A DNA stretch of 64,000 nucleotides from Clostridiales bacterium (GTDB lineage Bacteria > Bacillota > Clostridia > Saccharofermentanales > Saccharofermentanaceae), in NCBI GenBank assembly GCA_017513085.1, contig JAFWDK010000019.1, forward strand, positions 124,001 to 188,000. The letters run 5' to 3'. This document shows positions 26,193-33,236 of this stretch, piece after piece (within the stretch, counting starts at the first letter, position 1; each line of letters starts with the position of its first letter). Below the pieces are notes generated by a model. It worked only from the letters and a program-made list of their open reading frames with translations, searched no databases and was not told the DNA's origin. The translations under genes and the position numbers were made by a program.

Positions 26193-26873
26193 TTATTTTG
26201 CTAATTTATAACCAATACCCCAAACTGTCTCGATAAACTCAGTATCTGTAAACTCTTTTAATTTCTTTCTTATATTACTGATATGCACATTGATCGTTTT
26301 ATCTTCTCCGATATAGATCTCGTTCCATGCACAGTCATAGATATCCTGTTTGGTGAATACTCTCTTCGGATGCGCGACAAGAAGCTCCAGGATCTGGAAT
26401 TCACGCTTGGTCAGCTGAACTTCGTTGTTGTTCACCAAAACCGTGAACGATTCTTCGTCAAGCGTCAGTTCCTTGTATTCCAGTTTCGTGCCGTTGGATT
26501 CTCCGCTTTTTTGAGAAGACCGGCGGATCTGAACTGCGACACGTGCCAGAAGTTCAGGGATCTCAAAAGGTTTCGTGATATAGTCTTCTGCACCGGAAGT
26601 CAGCATCTCGACCTTGGTATCCATCTCGTCCTTAGCCGATACAACAATGACAGGAGTATCCTTGATTGCTTTCAGTTTCGGGAAAAGCTCATCACCACAT
26701 AGACCCGGAAGCATCATGTCCATAAGGACAAGATCAAAATTGTCTTTTTCAAAATAGAGTAGCGCCTCTGTTCCGGAGAATGCCTGCTGGCACTCATAGC
26801 CGTTCTTTTTCAAAGCATCGGCCATCAGATGGTTGATTTCCGTATTGTCTTCAACGATCAGTATTTTCTTCAT
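26193..26873 (-). CDS. OmpR/PhoB-family response regulator of the exporter cluster
   Basis: Protein of 226 residues. Receiver domain (1-118) with the acidic pair in VEDN, phosphoacceptor Asp in LVLMDMMLPG, Thr/Ser in VVSAKD and Lys in ITKPF. A winged-helix DNA-binding domain (about 135-226) has LTKREFQILELL and the recognition segment INVHISNIRKKL. The ATG at 26873 fits the family start and has GAGGG upstream. First gene of the exporter cluster and the likely partner of the histidine kinase at its end. Confidence 0.95.
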   Translation of the reverse strand: MKKILIVEDNTEINHLMADALKKNGYECQQAFSGTEALLYFEKDNFDLVLMDMMLPGLCGDELFPKLKAIKDTPVIVVSAKDEMDTKVEMLTSGAEDYITKPFEIPELLARVAVQIRRSSQKSGESNGTKLEYKELTLDEESFTVLVNNNEVQLTKREFQILELLVAHPKRVFTKQDIYDCAWNEIYIGEDKTINVHISNIRKKLKEFTDTEFIETVWGIGYKLAK

Positions 26874-26908
26874 AATTAAAACCCTCTTCTTCCTAGTCAC
26901 TCTAGAAT

Positions 26909-26917
26909 ATCATACCA
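26909..26917 (-). promoter_or_regulatory. Extended -10 promoter of the response regulator gene
   Basis: TGGTATGAT on the minus strand about 35 bp before the start. The -35 region is weak, which would suit a regulated promoter. Confidence 0.45.
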
Positions 26918-26965
26918 CATTTCCACTTTGCCTATATCTTTTTCCTAACCTTACTATCGAAAAAA

Positions 26966-26974
26966 TGTTATACT
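26966..26974 (+). promoter_or_regulatory. Extended -10 promoter of the phosphatase gene
   Basis: TGTTATACT on the plus strand, 33 bp before the start codon; poor -35. Confidence 0.45.
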
Positions 26975-27006
26975 CTAACACATATCGATGAAACGAGGAC
27001 GCACTC

Positions 27007-27744
27007 ATGCAGAAAGATGCTGTTTCCGGAAGATTGCTCCTTCCGAATCTCTATAACGCCCGAGACTTAGGAAACATGCCTTATGGCGATGGCAGAAAAA
27101 CTGCTTCGTGTCGACTGATCCGTTCCGATGCACTGGACCATCTTACCTCCTCCGAAGCCGAGGAGCTCTCCCGATATCCTGTCAAAGCCGTCATCGATCT
27201 TCGCTCGGAAGCGGAAGCAGAAGCCCATCCGGACACGATACGGGACGATCCACGCTTTACGTACTACAACATCCCGCTTTTGGTCATCAACGCTGACGAC
27301 GTCGGTGAATCATTTATTCAGGCTGTCATTTCGTCGTCTTTGGGAGATATGTACGTATGGCTTTTCGAGAACGCCAAAGACCGCATCGCAAAAGTACTGC
27401 GCACTATTCTAAAAGAATACCCCGGAGCAGTGCTTTTTCATTGTGCGCACGGAAAAGACCGAACCGGACTTATTGCTGCGATCTTCTATCTTCTCATGGG
27501 CGTGTCTTACGAAGAAATCATCAAGAATTATGCTGTCTCCTATGAGTATGTCCGAGAACTGGTTGCGCCACTCATGGCCGGCACACCGGATCACGTCCAC
27601 CACATTTACCGAAGCGATGCTTCCAATATGGAGAAACTTCTGGCTCATTTTGACAAGGCTTACGAGGGAAACGTAGAAAAATATCTTCTCTCTTGCGGTC
27701 TAAGTTCACAAGAGCTGGAAAGCTTGAAACAAGTGCTTTTGTAA
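27007..27744 (+). CDS. Tyrosine-protein phosphatase (dual-specificity, IphP-like)
   Basis: Cytoplasmic phosphatase of 245 residues. The Cys-X5-Arg loop is FHCAHGKDRTGL (catalytic Cys, Arg), preceded by the family's NARDLG segment and VIDLRSEAEAE. It fits the IphP/Y_phosphatase3 group of bacterial tyrosine phosphatases that act on phosphotyrosine or phosphoinositides. No signal peptide is seen. It runs divergent from the response regulator and convergent with the lipoprotein gene 10 bp away; no terminator is obvious between them. Confidence 0.9.
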   Translation: MQKDAVSGRLLLPNLYNARDLGNMPYGDGRKTASCRLIRSDALDHLTSSEAEELSRYPVKAVIDLRSEAEAEAHPDTIRDDPRFTYYNIPLLVINADDVGESFIQAVISSSLGDMYVWLFENAKDRIAKVLRTILKEYPGAVLFHCAHGKDRTGLIAAIFYLLMGVSYEEIIKNYAVSYEYVRELVAPLMAGTPDHVHHIYRSDASNMEKLLAHFDKAYEGNVEKYLLSCGLSSQELESLKQVLL

Positions 27745-27754
27745 CAGTGTGAAA

Positions 27755-29116
27755 TCAATTTGAACGGCACCAGGCAAGAAGGATCTCCGATATCGGGAGT
27801 CCGCCTTCGCCGGAATTTTGCTCCGTTTCTTCAGAATTCTCTTCCGGATCCGCTACAAGGATAGAAAGCTCATAGCGCTCATTATCTACTGTAAGGTCCA
27901 AATCGTAGTCGGTCTTATCGGCGAACGGATACCGTTCCAGGATATCCCAGGTCGTGCTGTCGCTTGAAATCGAAGTACCGATCGTAACTTTCGACGTGTC
28001 CCAGATGCGGAAATGCACAAAGTTGCCTTCCCAGTCCGATTCATCGTTATAAATGCCATATATCGTGATAGCAAAGCCTTTGTACCTGACAAGAATATTT
28101 CTGTACGAGACTTCATCGCCATCCCAGCGTTTCTCGGTCTTGATCACCGGGCCGCACGAAATGGAGATCGGAGTCCCCAGAAAAGTCTGGATCTGCGCGG
28201 AGGTCGCATTTTCACCGATTCGGATAGCACGGTGCCCGTTATAGTACAGATACAGATCTGCTGTCTTCAATTCACTTGTAATCGAATCATCAACAGAGAT
28301 CTCATTGGATGAATTATAAGTAAAGTGAACATATCTGGACTTAGTCTGAAGCTGGGTATCAAATACTTCCGGCTGCATAAATACAAGATTCGCCGCATTT
28401 AATGAGCAAAGTTCATAACCGGAAAAGTCCGTCTTCACATTACTGGAATAGAATCGGATCATCTCTTTAGCCTTAGACGTAAGCACTGTATCGGATTCGC
28501 GAAGCGAGTCATCAATACCGGTATTGCGCAACAAAGATACCACATCACCCAGATTGCCATTCTGGTACGCTTCAAAATAGTGCACGGAAAAAGCATAAAT
28601 ATTCATACATCTTCGTGCCCATTGGCGGCTCAAATATACCGTCCCGTTAGCTTTTTGCTGCAGATAAAAATAGATCGGCACGGAAGAAAGGCGCTCGCGG
28701 TTCGTGCCGACTTTGATCGGAATACAGGTGTTGTAGATCGTCACGTACTCTTTCGAGCCGGTTTTCAGCATTTCGGCGATCAAGTCTTCCCGCTCTTTCC
28801 CGTAGGCAATGTCAAATCCATTGATCACTCCGCCTGCCGGGATCATCTTGTTTAAGACAGAGATATACTCGTAGTATTCCGAAAAGCTCATACCATCCCG
28901 CTGACTCTCAGGGATCTGATAAAAATACGTTTCTGATTCAGCAATATCGAGCATGGAACTGACGACCAGTCGCGCCATTTCCGGAATACCGATTTCTTTT
29001 TCGGAAAAGACCTTGGAATGACAAGCCGAGACAGACGCAAGGACAAAGATCGCAAGTAAAAGCATTGCGACTTTTTTTCGGAGAGATCTGCCTCGTTGTC
29101 CGTCCTTCTTCGCCAT
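27755..29116 (-). CDS. Predicted lipoprotein of unknown function
   Basis: Not recognised. Basic N-terminus, hydrophobic core (about 19-31) and lipobox VSAC with the Cys near residue 36, so exported and lipid-anchored. The mature part (about 415 residues) is largely beta-prone; the region about 300-345 (ENATSAQIQTFLGTPISISC) resembles a SmpA/BLIP-like repeat by eye only. An acidic Glu/Asn-rich stretch precedes the C-terminus. The ATG at 29116 has only a weak upstream ribosome site. Lies 58 bp downstream of rlmB on the same strand. Confidence 0.75.
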   Translation of the reverse strand: MAKKDGQRGRSLRKKVAMLLLAIFVLASVSACHSKVFSEKEIGIPEMARLVVSSMLDIAESETYFYQIPESQRDGMSFSEYYEYISVLNKMIPAGGVINGFDIAYGKEREDLIAEMLKTGSKEYVTIYNTCIPIKVGTNRERLSSVPIYFYLQQKANGTVYLSRQWARRCMNIYAFSVHYFEAYQNGNLGDVVSLLRNTGIDDSLRESDTVLTSKAKEMIRFYSSNVKTDFSGYELCSLNAANLVFMQPEVFDTQLQTKSRYVHFTYNSSNEISVDDSITSELKTADLYLYYNGHRAIRIGENATSAQIQTFLGTPISISCGPVIKTEKRWDGDEVSYRNILVRYKGFAITIYGIYNDESDWEGNFVHFRIWDTSKVTIGTSISSDSTTWDILERYPFADKTDYDLDLTVDNERYELSILVADPEENSEETEQNSGEGGLPISEILLAWCRSN

Positions 29117-29174
29117 ACTCAGTCTGTTTTCGTCCTTTCGCTCCAATCTGTGTCGCTAAGATCAGCCAGCCTTA

Positions 29175-30071
29175 TTATACTGCGTTTTTTCCCCGGCGTT
29201 GTTTCACCGCTTCAAAAACTACGATACCTGCAGCAACTGCCGCATTAAGGCTGTTGACCGATCCCGCCATGGGAATGGAAAGAAGGTAATCGCACTTGTC
29301 CTTAATATTCTTACTCATGCCTTCCCCTTCACTTCCGATAACTATGACCATCGGTCCGCTCCAGACATCATCGCTATAGAGATTAGTTCCTTCAGCGTCT
29401 GTACCGGCTACCCAGAAGCCTTTATCCTTCAATTCCAGAAGTGTCCTGGAAAGATTTTTGACTCTGGCAACAGGAACATACTCAATAGCTCCGGCAGATG
29501 CTTTGGCAACCATAGAATCCAGTCCGATCGAACGGTGCTGCGGTATGATTACGCCATGAACACCGGCAGCGTCAGCAATACGCAGGATCGATCCCAGATT
29601 ATAAGCATCCTTCAGTTCATCCAAAGCCAGGAGCAGAGGTGCTTCACCTTTGTCCTGCGCCTTTTGAAGGATCTCATCGATATCGACGTATTCGTGGCTG
29701 GCTACCTGAGCAATCACACCTTGATGGTTTCTTGTCTGGGACATGTTATCCAGATTCTGTCTGGGCACTTCCATGATCGGCACTTTCTTCTCTTTTGCCA
29801 GATTGATGATACGCGCAAGCACCGGATCCGGTCTTGCCCCGTCCTGGAGTTTAAGCACATACAGTTTATTGATTTCACGCCCGCTCCGGATCGCTTCCAA
29901 AACCGGGTTTCTTCCTTCTATACGGTCATCTGTCGGTGTGTTTTCCGATGTTCCCTCAAAGTTATTTCCGACCTTGGGAAGGTCAACAAACAAACCCTTA
30001 GCCTCTCTCGGGCGGCCAATATCATGCCCGTTCCTTCTAGGTGAACGATTACCGAAATTACCAGAACGCAT
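29175..30071 (-). CDS. rlmB: 23S rRNA 2'-O-ribose methyltransferase (RlmB-like, SpoU family)
   Basis: SAM-dependent SPOUT methyltransferase expected to modify G2251 of 23S rRNA. In 298 residues a basic, Asn/Arg-rich N-terminal extension (1-50) precedes the substrate-binding domain (GRNPVLEAIRSG) and the knotted catalytic domain with NLGSILRIADAAG (motif 1), VIGSEGEGMS (motif 2) and IPMAGSVNSLNAAVAAG (motif 3). The N-terminal extension is longer than in E. coli. Part of the conserved cysS-mrnC-rlmB cluster. Confidence 0.93.
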   Translation of the reverse strand: MRSGNFGNRSPRRNGHDIGRPREAKGLFVDLPKVGNNFEGTSENTPTDDRIEGRNPVLEAIRSGREINKLYVLKLQDGARPDPVLARIINLAKEKKVPIMEVPRQNLDNMSQTRNHQGVIAQVASHEYVDIDEILQKAQDKGEAPLLLALDELKDAYNLGSILRIADAAGVHGVIIPQHRSIGLDSMVAKASAGAIEYVPVARVKNLSRTLLELKDKGFWVAGTDAEGTNLYSDDVWSGPMVIVIGSEGEGMSKNIKDKCDYLLSIPMAGSVNSLNAAVAAGIVVFEAVKQRRGKNAV

Positions 30072-30086
30072 ACTGCTCTCCTTGTC

Positions 30087-30503
30087 TTATTTGCTTTCCT
30101 TATTCTCCTGCTCACAAATCAGCATAATGCGGTTTAGCAGAAGATCCAGACGTTCTTCTTTATTGGTCAGATACAAGTATCCGATCAGAGTCTCAAGGCC
30201 GGTTGCATATTTATAATCGGCCGGACTCGCATTCTTAGCCATACTGCCCTGATGTCCGTTCTTGCCTCTCCGGAAAACATTCTGTTCCTCCTCGGTCAGT
30301 TCATCCATCAGCGCGCGTACCGCATTGGCCTGTGCCGGAGCACTTACGTATTTCACGGATTTCTTATGCAGCACTCCCGACTGGCCGCCGATTCGTGCCA
30401 CGATATGCATACGCACATACAATTCATAGACAGCGTCTCCAACATACGCCAGCACAGACGTCGGGACCTCTCGTATATCCTCCGGCGGGATCGGGATCAT
30501 CAT
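30087..30503 (-). CDS. mrnC: Mini-ribonuclease III
   Basis: RNase III catalytic domain without a dsRNA-binding domain, 138 residues; matures 23S rRNA ends in Bacillota. The signature VLAYVGDAVYELYVRMHIV corresponds to the conserved Asp-containing helix of MrnC, and the later segment YKYATGLETLIGYLYL carries the second acidic residues. Its ATG overlaps the cysS stop (ATGA), and rlmB follows 15 bp downstream. Confidence 0.95.
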   Translation of the reverse strand: MMIPIPPEDIREVPTSVLAYVGDAVYELYVRMHIVARIGGQSGVLHKKSVKYVSAPAQANAVRALMDELTEEEQNVFRRGKNGHQGSMAKNASPADYKYATGLETLIGYLYLTNKEERLDLLLNRIMLICEQENKESK

Positions 30504-31927
30504 TTTTTCGTCACCTGCGGACCTTGCGGTGTATCCTTGATCTGATAGCCCATCTCGGAAACCTGATCGCGAAGTGCATCGGCCTTGGCAAAATCCTTAT
30601 TCTTCTTCGCTTCCACTCTCTGCTGAACCAGATCCATGATCTCGGCAGGAATGCCACTGTCTTTGTTCAGGAGTTCGCGGATATCCAGACCCAGCACGCC
30701 CATCAGCTCGCAGATCATGTCGGCCGCAGTTCTGATCGAAGAAGCCGAAACGTCCTTGGCTGTAAGATGTGTATTGAGTACACGAACAAGAGTATAAACA
30801 GAAGTGATCGCATCCGCCGTATTCATATCATCGTCCATATTGGCAATAAAAGATGTCTTTGCCTCCGCAGTCGCATCGGCAAGTTCTCTCTCTGCACCTT
30901 CGTCAGGCGTCAGGCCTGCCTCCGCCTCGTGACTTAACACAAAGTCCGAAGACTCGACTGCCGTCTCGATCCTCTCCAGTCCATTCTGCGCAGATTGCAA
31001 AAGCTCATCACTGAAGTTGATCGGCATTCTGTAGTGACCGGAAAGGATAAAGAAACGAATGACCTCATACGGAAACTTCGCCACGATATCACGGATCGTA
31101 AAGAAATTTCCGAGAGATTTACTCATCTTCTCGTTATTCACATTTACAAATGCATTATGCATCCAGTAATGGGCGAACGGGCATCCGTTTGCCGCTTCAC
31201 TCTGAGCAATCTCATTCTCATGGTGCGGGAAGATAAGATCCTGTCCGCCGCCATGGATATCCACAGTCTTGCCAAGATATTTTCTGTTCATCGCCGAGCA
31301 CTCGATATGCCAGCCCGGACGTCCATCGCCCCACGGAGACGGCCAGAATGGTTCGCCTTCCTTCTTAAACTTCCAAAGCGCAAAGTCAGCCGGATTTCTC
31401 TTTCCCTCGTAGGAAGCACCACGTTCGCCGGCTCCGGCTACCAGGTCCTCGAGATTATAGTGGGAAAGCTTACCATAGTCTTTAAACTTCGGAACATCGT
31501 AATACACGCCGTCGCCCTCGATGATGTAAGCATATCCTTTGTCCATCAGGTCAGAGATCAGATTAATGATTTCATCCATCGTTTCCGTAGCTCTCGGCTG
31601 GTATGTCGGACGCTTGATGCCCAAAGCATCCGCATCCTTATAGTATTCCGCGATATAGCGGTCTGCGATCTCTTTAACCGTAGTACCCTCTTCGTTAGCT
31701 CTCTTGATCATCTTGTCATCGATATCGGTAAAATTCTGGCAGAATGTTACTTCATATCCTCTGTACTCAAGATAACGGCGCAAAGTGTCAAATGTTACAA
31801 ACGGACGGGCATTTCCAAGATGGAAGTAGTTATATACCGTCGGGCCGCAAGCGTAAAGCTTCACCTTGCCCTCTTCCATCGGTACAAATTCTTCCTTCAT
31901 TCTCGACATCGTATTAAAAATTTTCAT
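30500..31927 (-). CDS. cysS: Cysteinyl-tRNA synthetase
   Basis: Class Ia synthetase of 475 residues. HIGH-type motif in YFHLGNARPFVT, zinc ligands in the ACGPTVYN Cys, HIECSAM and HHENEIAQSE segments, and KMSKSLGNFFT. The helical anticodon domain (about 330-475) is complete. GGAGG lies 8 nt before the ATG. Upstream there is 514 bp without a protein gene; I see no T-box element on this strand, although cysS leaders in Bacillota often have one. Confidence 0.97.
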   Translation of the reverse strand: MKIFNTMSRMKEEFVPMEEGKVKLYACGPTVYNYFHLGNARPFVTFDTLRRYLEYRGYEVTFCQNFTDIDDKMIKRANEEGTTVKEIADRYIAEYYKDADALGIKRPTYQPRATETMDEIINLISDLMDKGYAYIIEGDGVYYDVPKFKDYGKLSHYNLEDLVAGAGERGASYEGKRNPADFALWKFKKEGEPFWPSPWGDGRPGWHIECSAMNRKYLGKTVDIHGGGQDLIFPHHENEIAQSEAANGCPFAHYWMHNAFVNVNNEKMSKSLGNFFTIRDIVAKFPYEVIRFFILSGHYRMPINFSDELLQSAQNGLERIETAVESSDFVLSHEAEAGLTPDEGAERELADATAEAKTSFIANMDDDMNTADAITSVYTLVRVLNTHLTAKDVSASSIRTAADMICELMGVLGLDIRELLNKDSGIPAEIMDLVQQRVEAKKNKDFAKADALRDQVSEMGYQIKDTPQGPQVTKK

Positions 31928-32125
31928 TTTCTATTCCTCCAATATTTTCGTTTTTTCCGACAGGAAATGGTTTCCTTATGTGCCCAAGCAAATACTATCG
32001 CTCCGACACGCAAGTACAGACACGGCAACATCGTGCGTGAGCAAATGCATTCGCGCCGATCCTGAACAAAAACGATCTTTTCGGATAGGGATAAAAAGCA
32101 TGAAAATACGGGTAAAGGACAGCAG
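31928..32125. other. Untranslated region between the ncRNA terminator and cysS
   Basis: 198 bp with no coding frame of note. I see only the cysS ribosome binding site and a small GGAAA/TTTCC hairpin; no T-box consensus. The cysS promoter was not identified with confidence. Confidence 0.5.
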
Positions 32126-32153
32126 ATAAAAGCAAGCCTGCCAAGGCAGGCTC
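32126..32153 (-). terminator. Terminator of the structured ncRNA
   Basis: Stem AGCCTGCC/GGCAGGCT with a very short loop, followed on the minus strand by TGCTTTTATCT. Likely 3' end of the RNA starting near 32388. Confidence 0.75.
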
Positions 32154-32388
32154 ACGCTTCGTGACCAGTTTTGAATCTATCCAACGATCCATTCTTCTTC
32201 CCGCTCTTTTTTGCAAATAAAAGCCCAAAACCGCTACCCACTTTTGACACCTAGCTACAGCCAGGTGGGTACCCTGCGGCAGTCTAAGATCTTCCTAAAG
32301 GAAAATACTAGGCCTGATCGTCTCTGCTTCGACGCGGATTCCCGTTTATGTCATGAAGGTTCAAAAACATGAGCATCAGCTTTAGGTT
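32126..32388 (-). ncRNA. Structured non-coding RNA next to comFC (candidate raiA-type RNA)
   Basis: A transcription unit without a protein gene: consensus promoter at 32395-32423 and terminator at 32126-32153 give an RNA of about 260 nt. Long-range pairings are visible. CCUAAAG near the 5' end (32380-32386) pairs with CUUUAGG (32294-32300), and the adjacent CUGAU (32375-32379) with AUCAG (32314-32318), enclosing an 80-nt domain with smaller hairpins. A 3' domain pairs CCGC plus UACCCAC (32265-32279) with GUGGGUA plus GCGG (32231-32241), holding an inner stem. Position between comFC and cysS matches what I recall of raiA-motif RNAs, often found beside comFC or raiA in Clostridia and linked to sporulation. 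I could not compare to the covariance model; 6S RNA is the main alternative. Confidence 0.6.
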
Positions 32389-32394
32389 GACTTT

Positions 32395-32423
32395 ATTATA
32401 TCAATATATACTTCAATTGTGAA
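32395..32423 (-). promoter_or_regulatory. Sigma-A promoter of the structured ncRNA
   Basis: TTCACA, 17 bp, TATAAT on the minus strand: a perfect -10 and five of six -35 bases. Start predicted near 32388. It lies between the comFC stop and the RNA, so the RNA is not just a comFC 3' tail. Confidence 0.8.
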
Positions 32424-32441
32424 GAAAAAGACTGTTACCAA

Positions 32442-33236
32442 TTAGTGACATTTCGTAATTTTTTTGGTGTCTTTTTCGTCGTTTTGACGGGAAGCAACGC
32501 GATGTGAGGCGCATACAACTCCCAGAACTTCGCCGGCGCCGGCTTCAATCAGAGTCTGGGCAGCCTCATGAATTGTCGCTCCCGAAGTAAGGATGTCATC
32601 CACCACAAGGAGCCGCACACCCTCAATATCCCATTCCGGCTCTACGCCAAAAGCACCTTCAATATTCTTCTGGCGGACCAACGGATCATTAAAACGGCTC
32701 TGCTGCTTCGTATGTCTTTTACGATAAAGCACATTTTCAAGAAGCGGGATTTGAAGGATCTGCGCAATCTCCCGAGCAATCACAGCAGCCTGATTATATC
32801 CTCTCTTCTCCAGCCTTTTCGAAGATAGCGGAATCGGAACAATGGCATCCGGAAGATAAGGCAGATCATGAAGAAGTTCTCGTCCCATCAGTTTTCCGAG
32901 TGCCGTCCCGCAGTATTCACCATCATGAAACTTTAACCGTCGGAGCAAAGAAGTAACCGGCATCTCATAATGAAAAAGCACCCAAACCTGAAGGTCCGGT
33001 ATCTTATCTTCGTCATACGGATCGGAAAGGCAGGGATGAACCCTTTCTTTTCCTATGCGGATCGGAAGTTTGGAAAGACAGGTCTTGCAAAGACCCATCT
33101 GTAAAAGTCCAGGGGTACAGTTCTGTCCTTCAGTCAGAACTCGTCCACAGACGATACAGATCGGAGGAAAGAAATAACGGACGACCGACTTCCAGAATGC
33201 TCTATCCGGAAAAGCAAAGAAATGGTCCGGACTCAT
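32442..33236 (-). CDS. comFC: ComF-family phosphoribosyltransferase-like protein
   Basis: Competence-type protein of 264 residues. An N-terminal zinc finger has CIVCG and CKTCLS; the C-terminal PRTase domain has the PRPP motif LLVVDDILTSGAT and the segment KRGYNQAAVIAREIA typical of ComF. In competent bacteria ComFC aids uptake or processing of transforming DNA with ComFA; no comFA is next to it here. It overlaps the upstream RecD-like helicase gene by 4 bp, suggesting a shared transcript for DNA handling. Confidence 0.92.
   Translation of the reverse strand: MSPDHFFAFPDRAFWKSVVRYFFPPICIVCGRVLTEGQNCTPGLLQMGLCKTCLSKLPIRIGKERVHPCLSDPYDEDKIPDLQVWVLFHYEMPVTSLLRRLKFHDGEYCGTALGKLMGRELLHDLPYLPDAIVPIPLSSKRLEKRGYNQAAVIAREIAQILQIPLLENVLYRKRHTKQQSRFNDPLVRQKNIEGAFGVEPEWDIEGVRLLVVDDILTSGATIHEAAQTLIEAGAGEVLGVVCASHRVASRQNDEKDTKKITKCH

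Noticed and set aside
18935-26873. Lantibiotic or bacteriocin biosynthesis cluster
   Set aside because: Only regulators and transporters are present; no precursor peptide, LanB/C/M or protease gene was found in or next to the cluster.
32263-32280. T-box-like sequence (AGGTGGGTACCCTGCGG) on the plus strand
   Set aside because: Wrong strand for cysS, with insertions relative to the T-box consensus, and the same bases pair within the structured RNA on the other strand.
31928-32441. T-box leader for cysS
   Set aside because: No AGGGUGG.ACCGCG-type element on the minus strand; the structure found has its own terminator well upstream of cysS.
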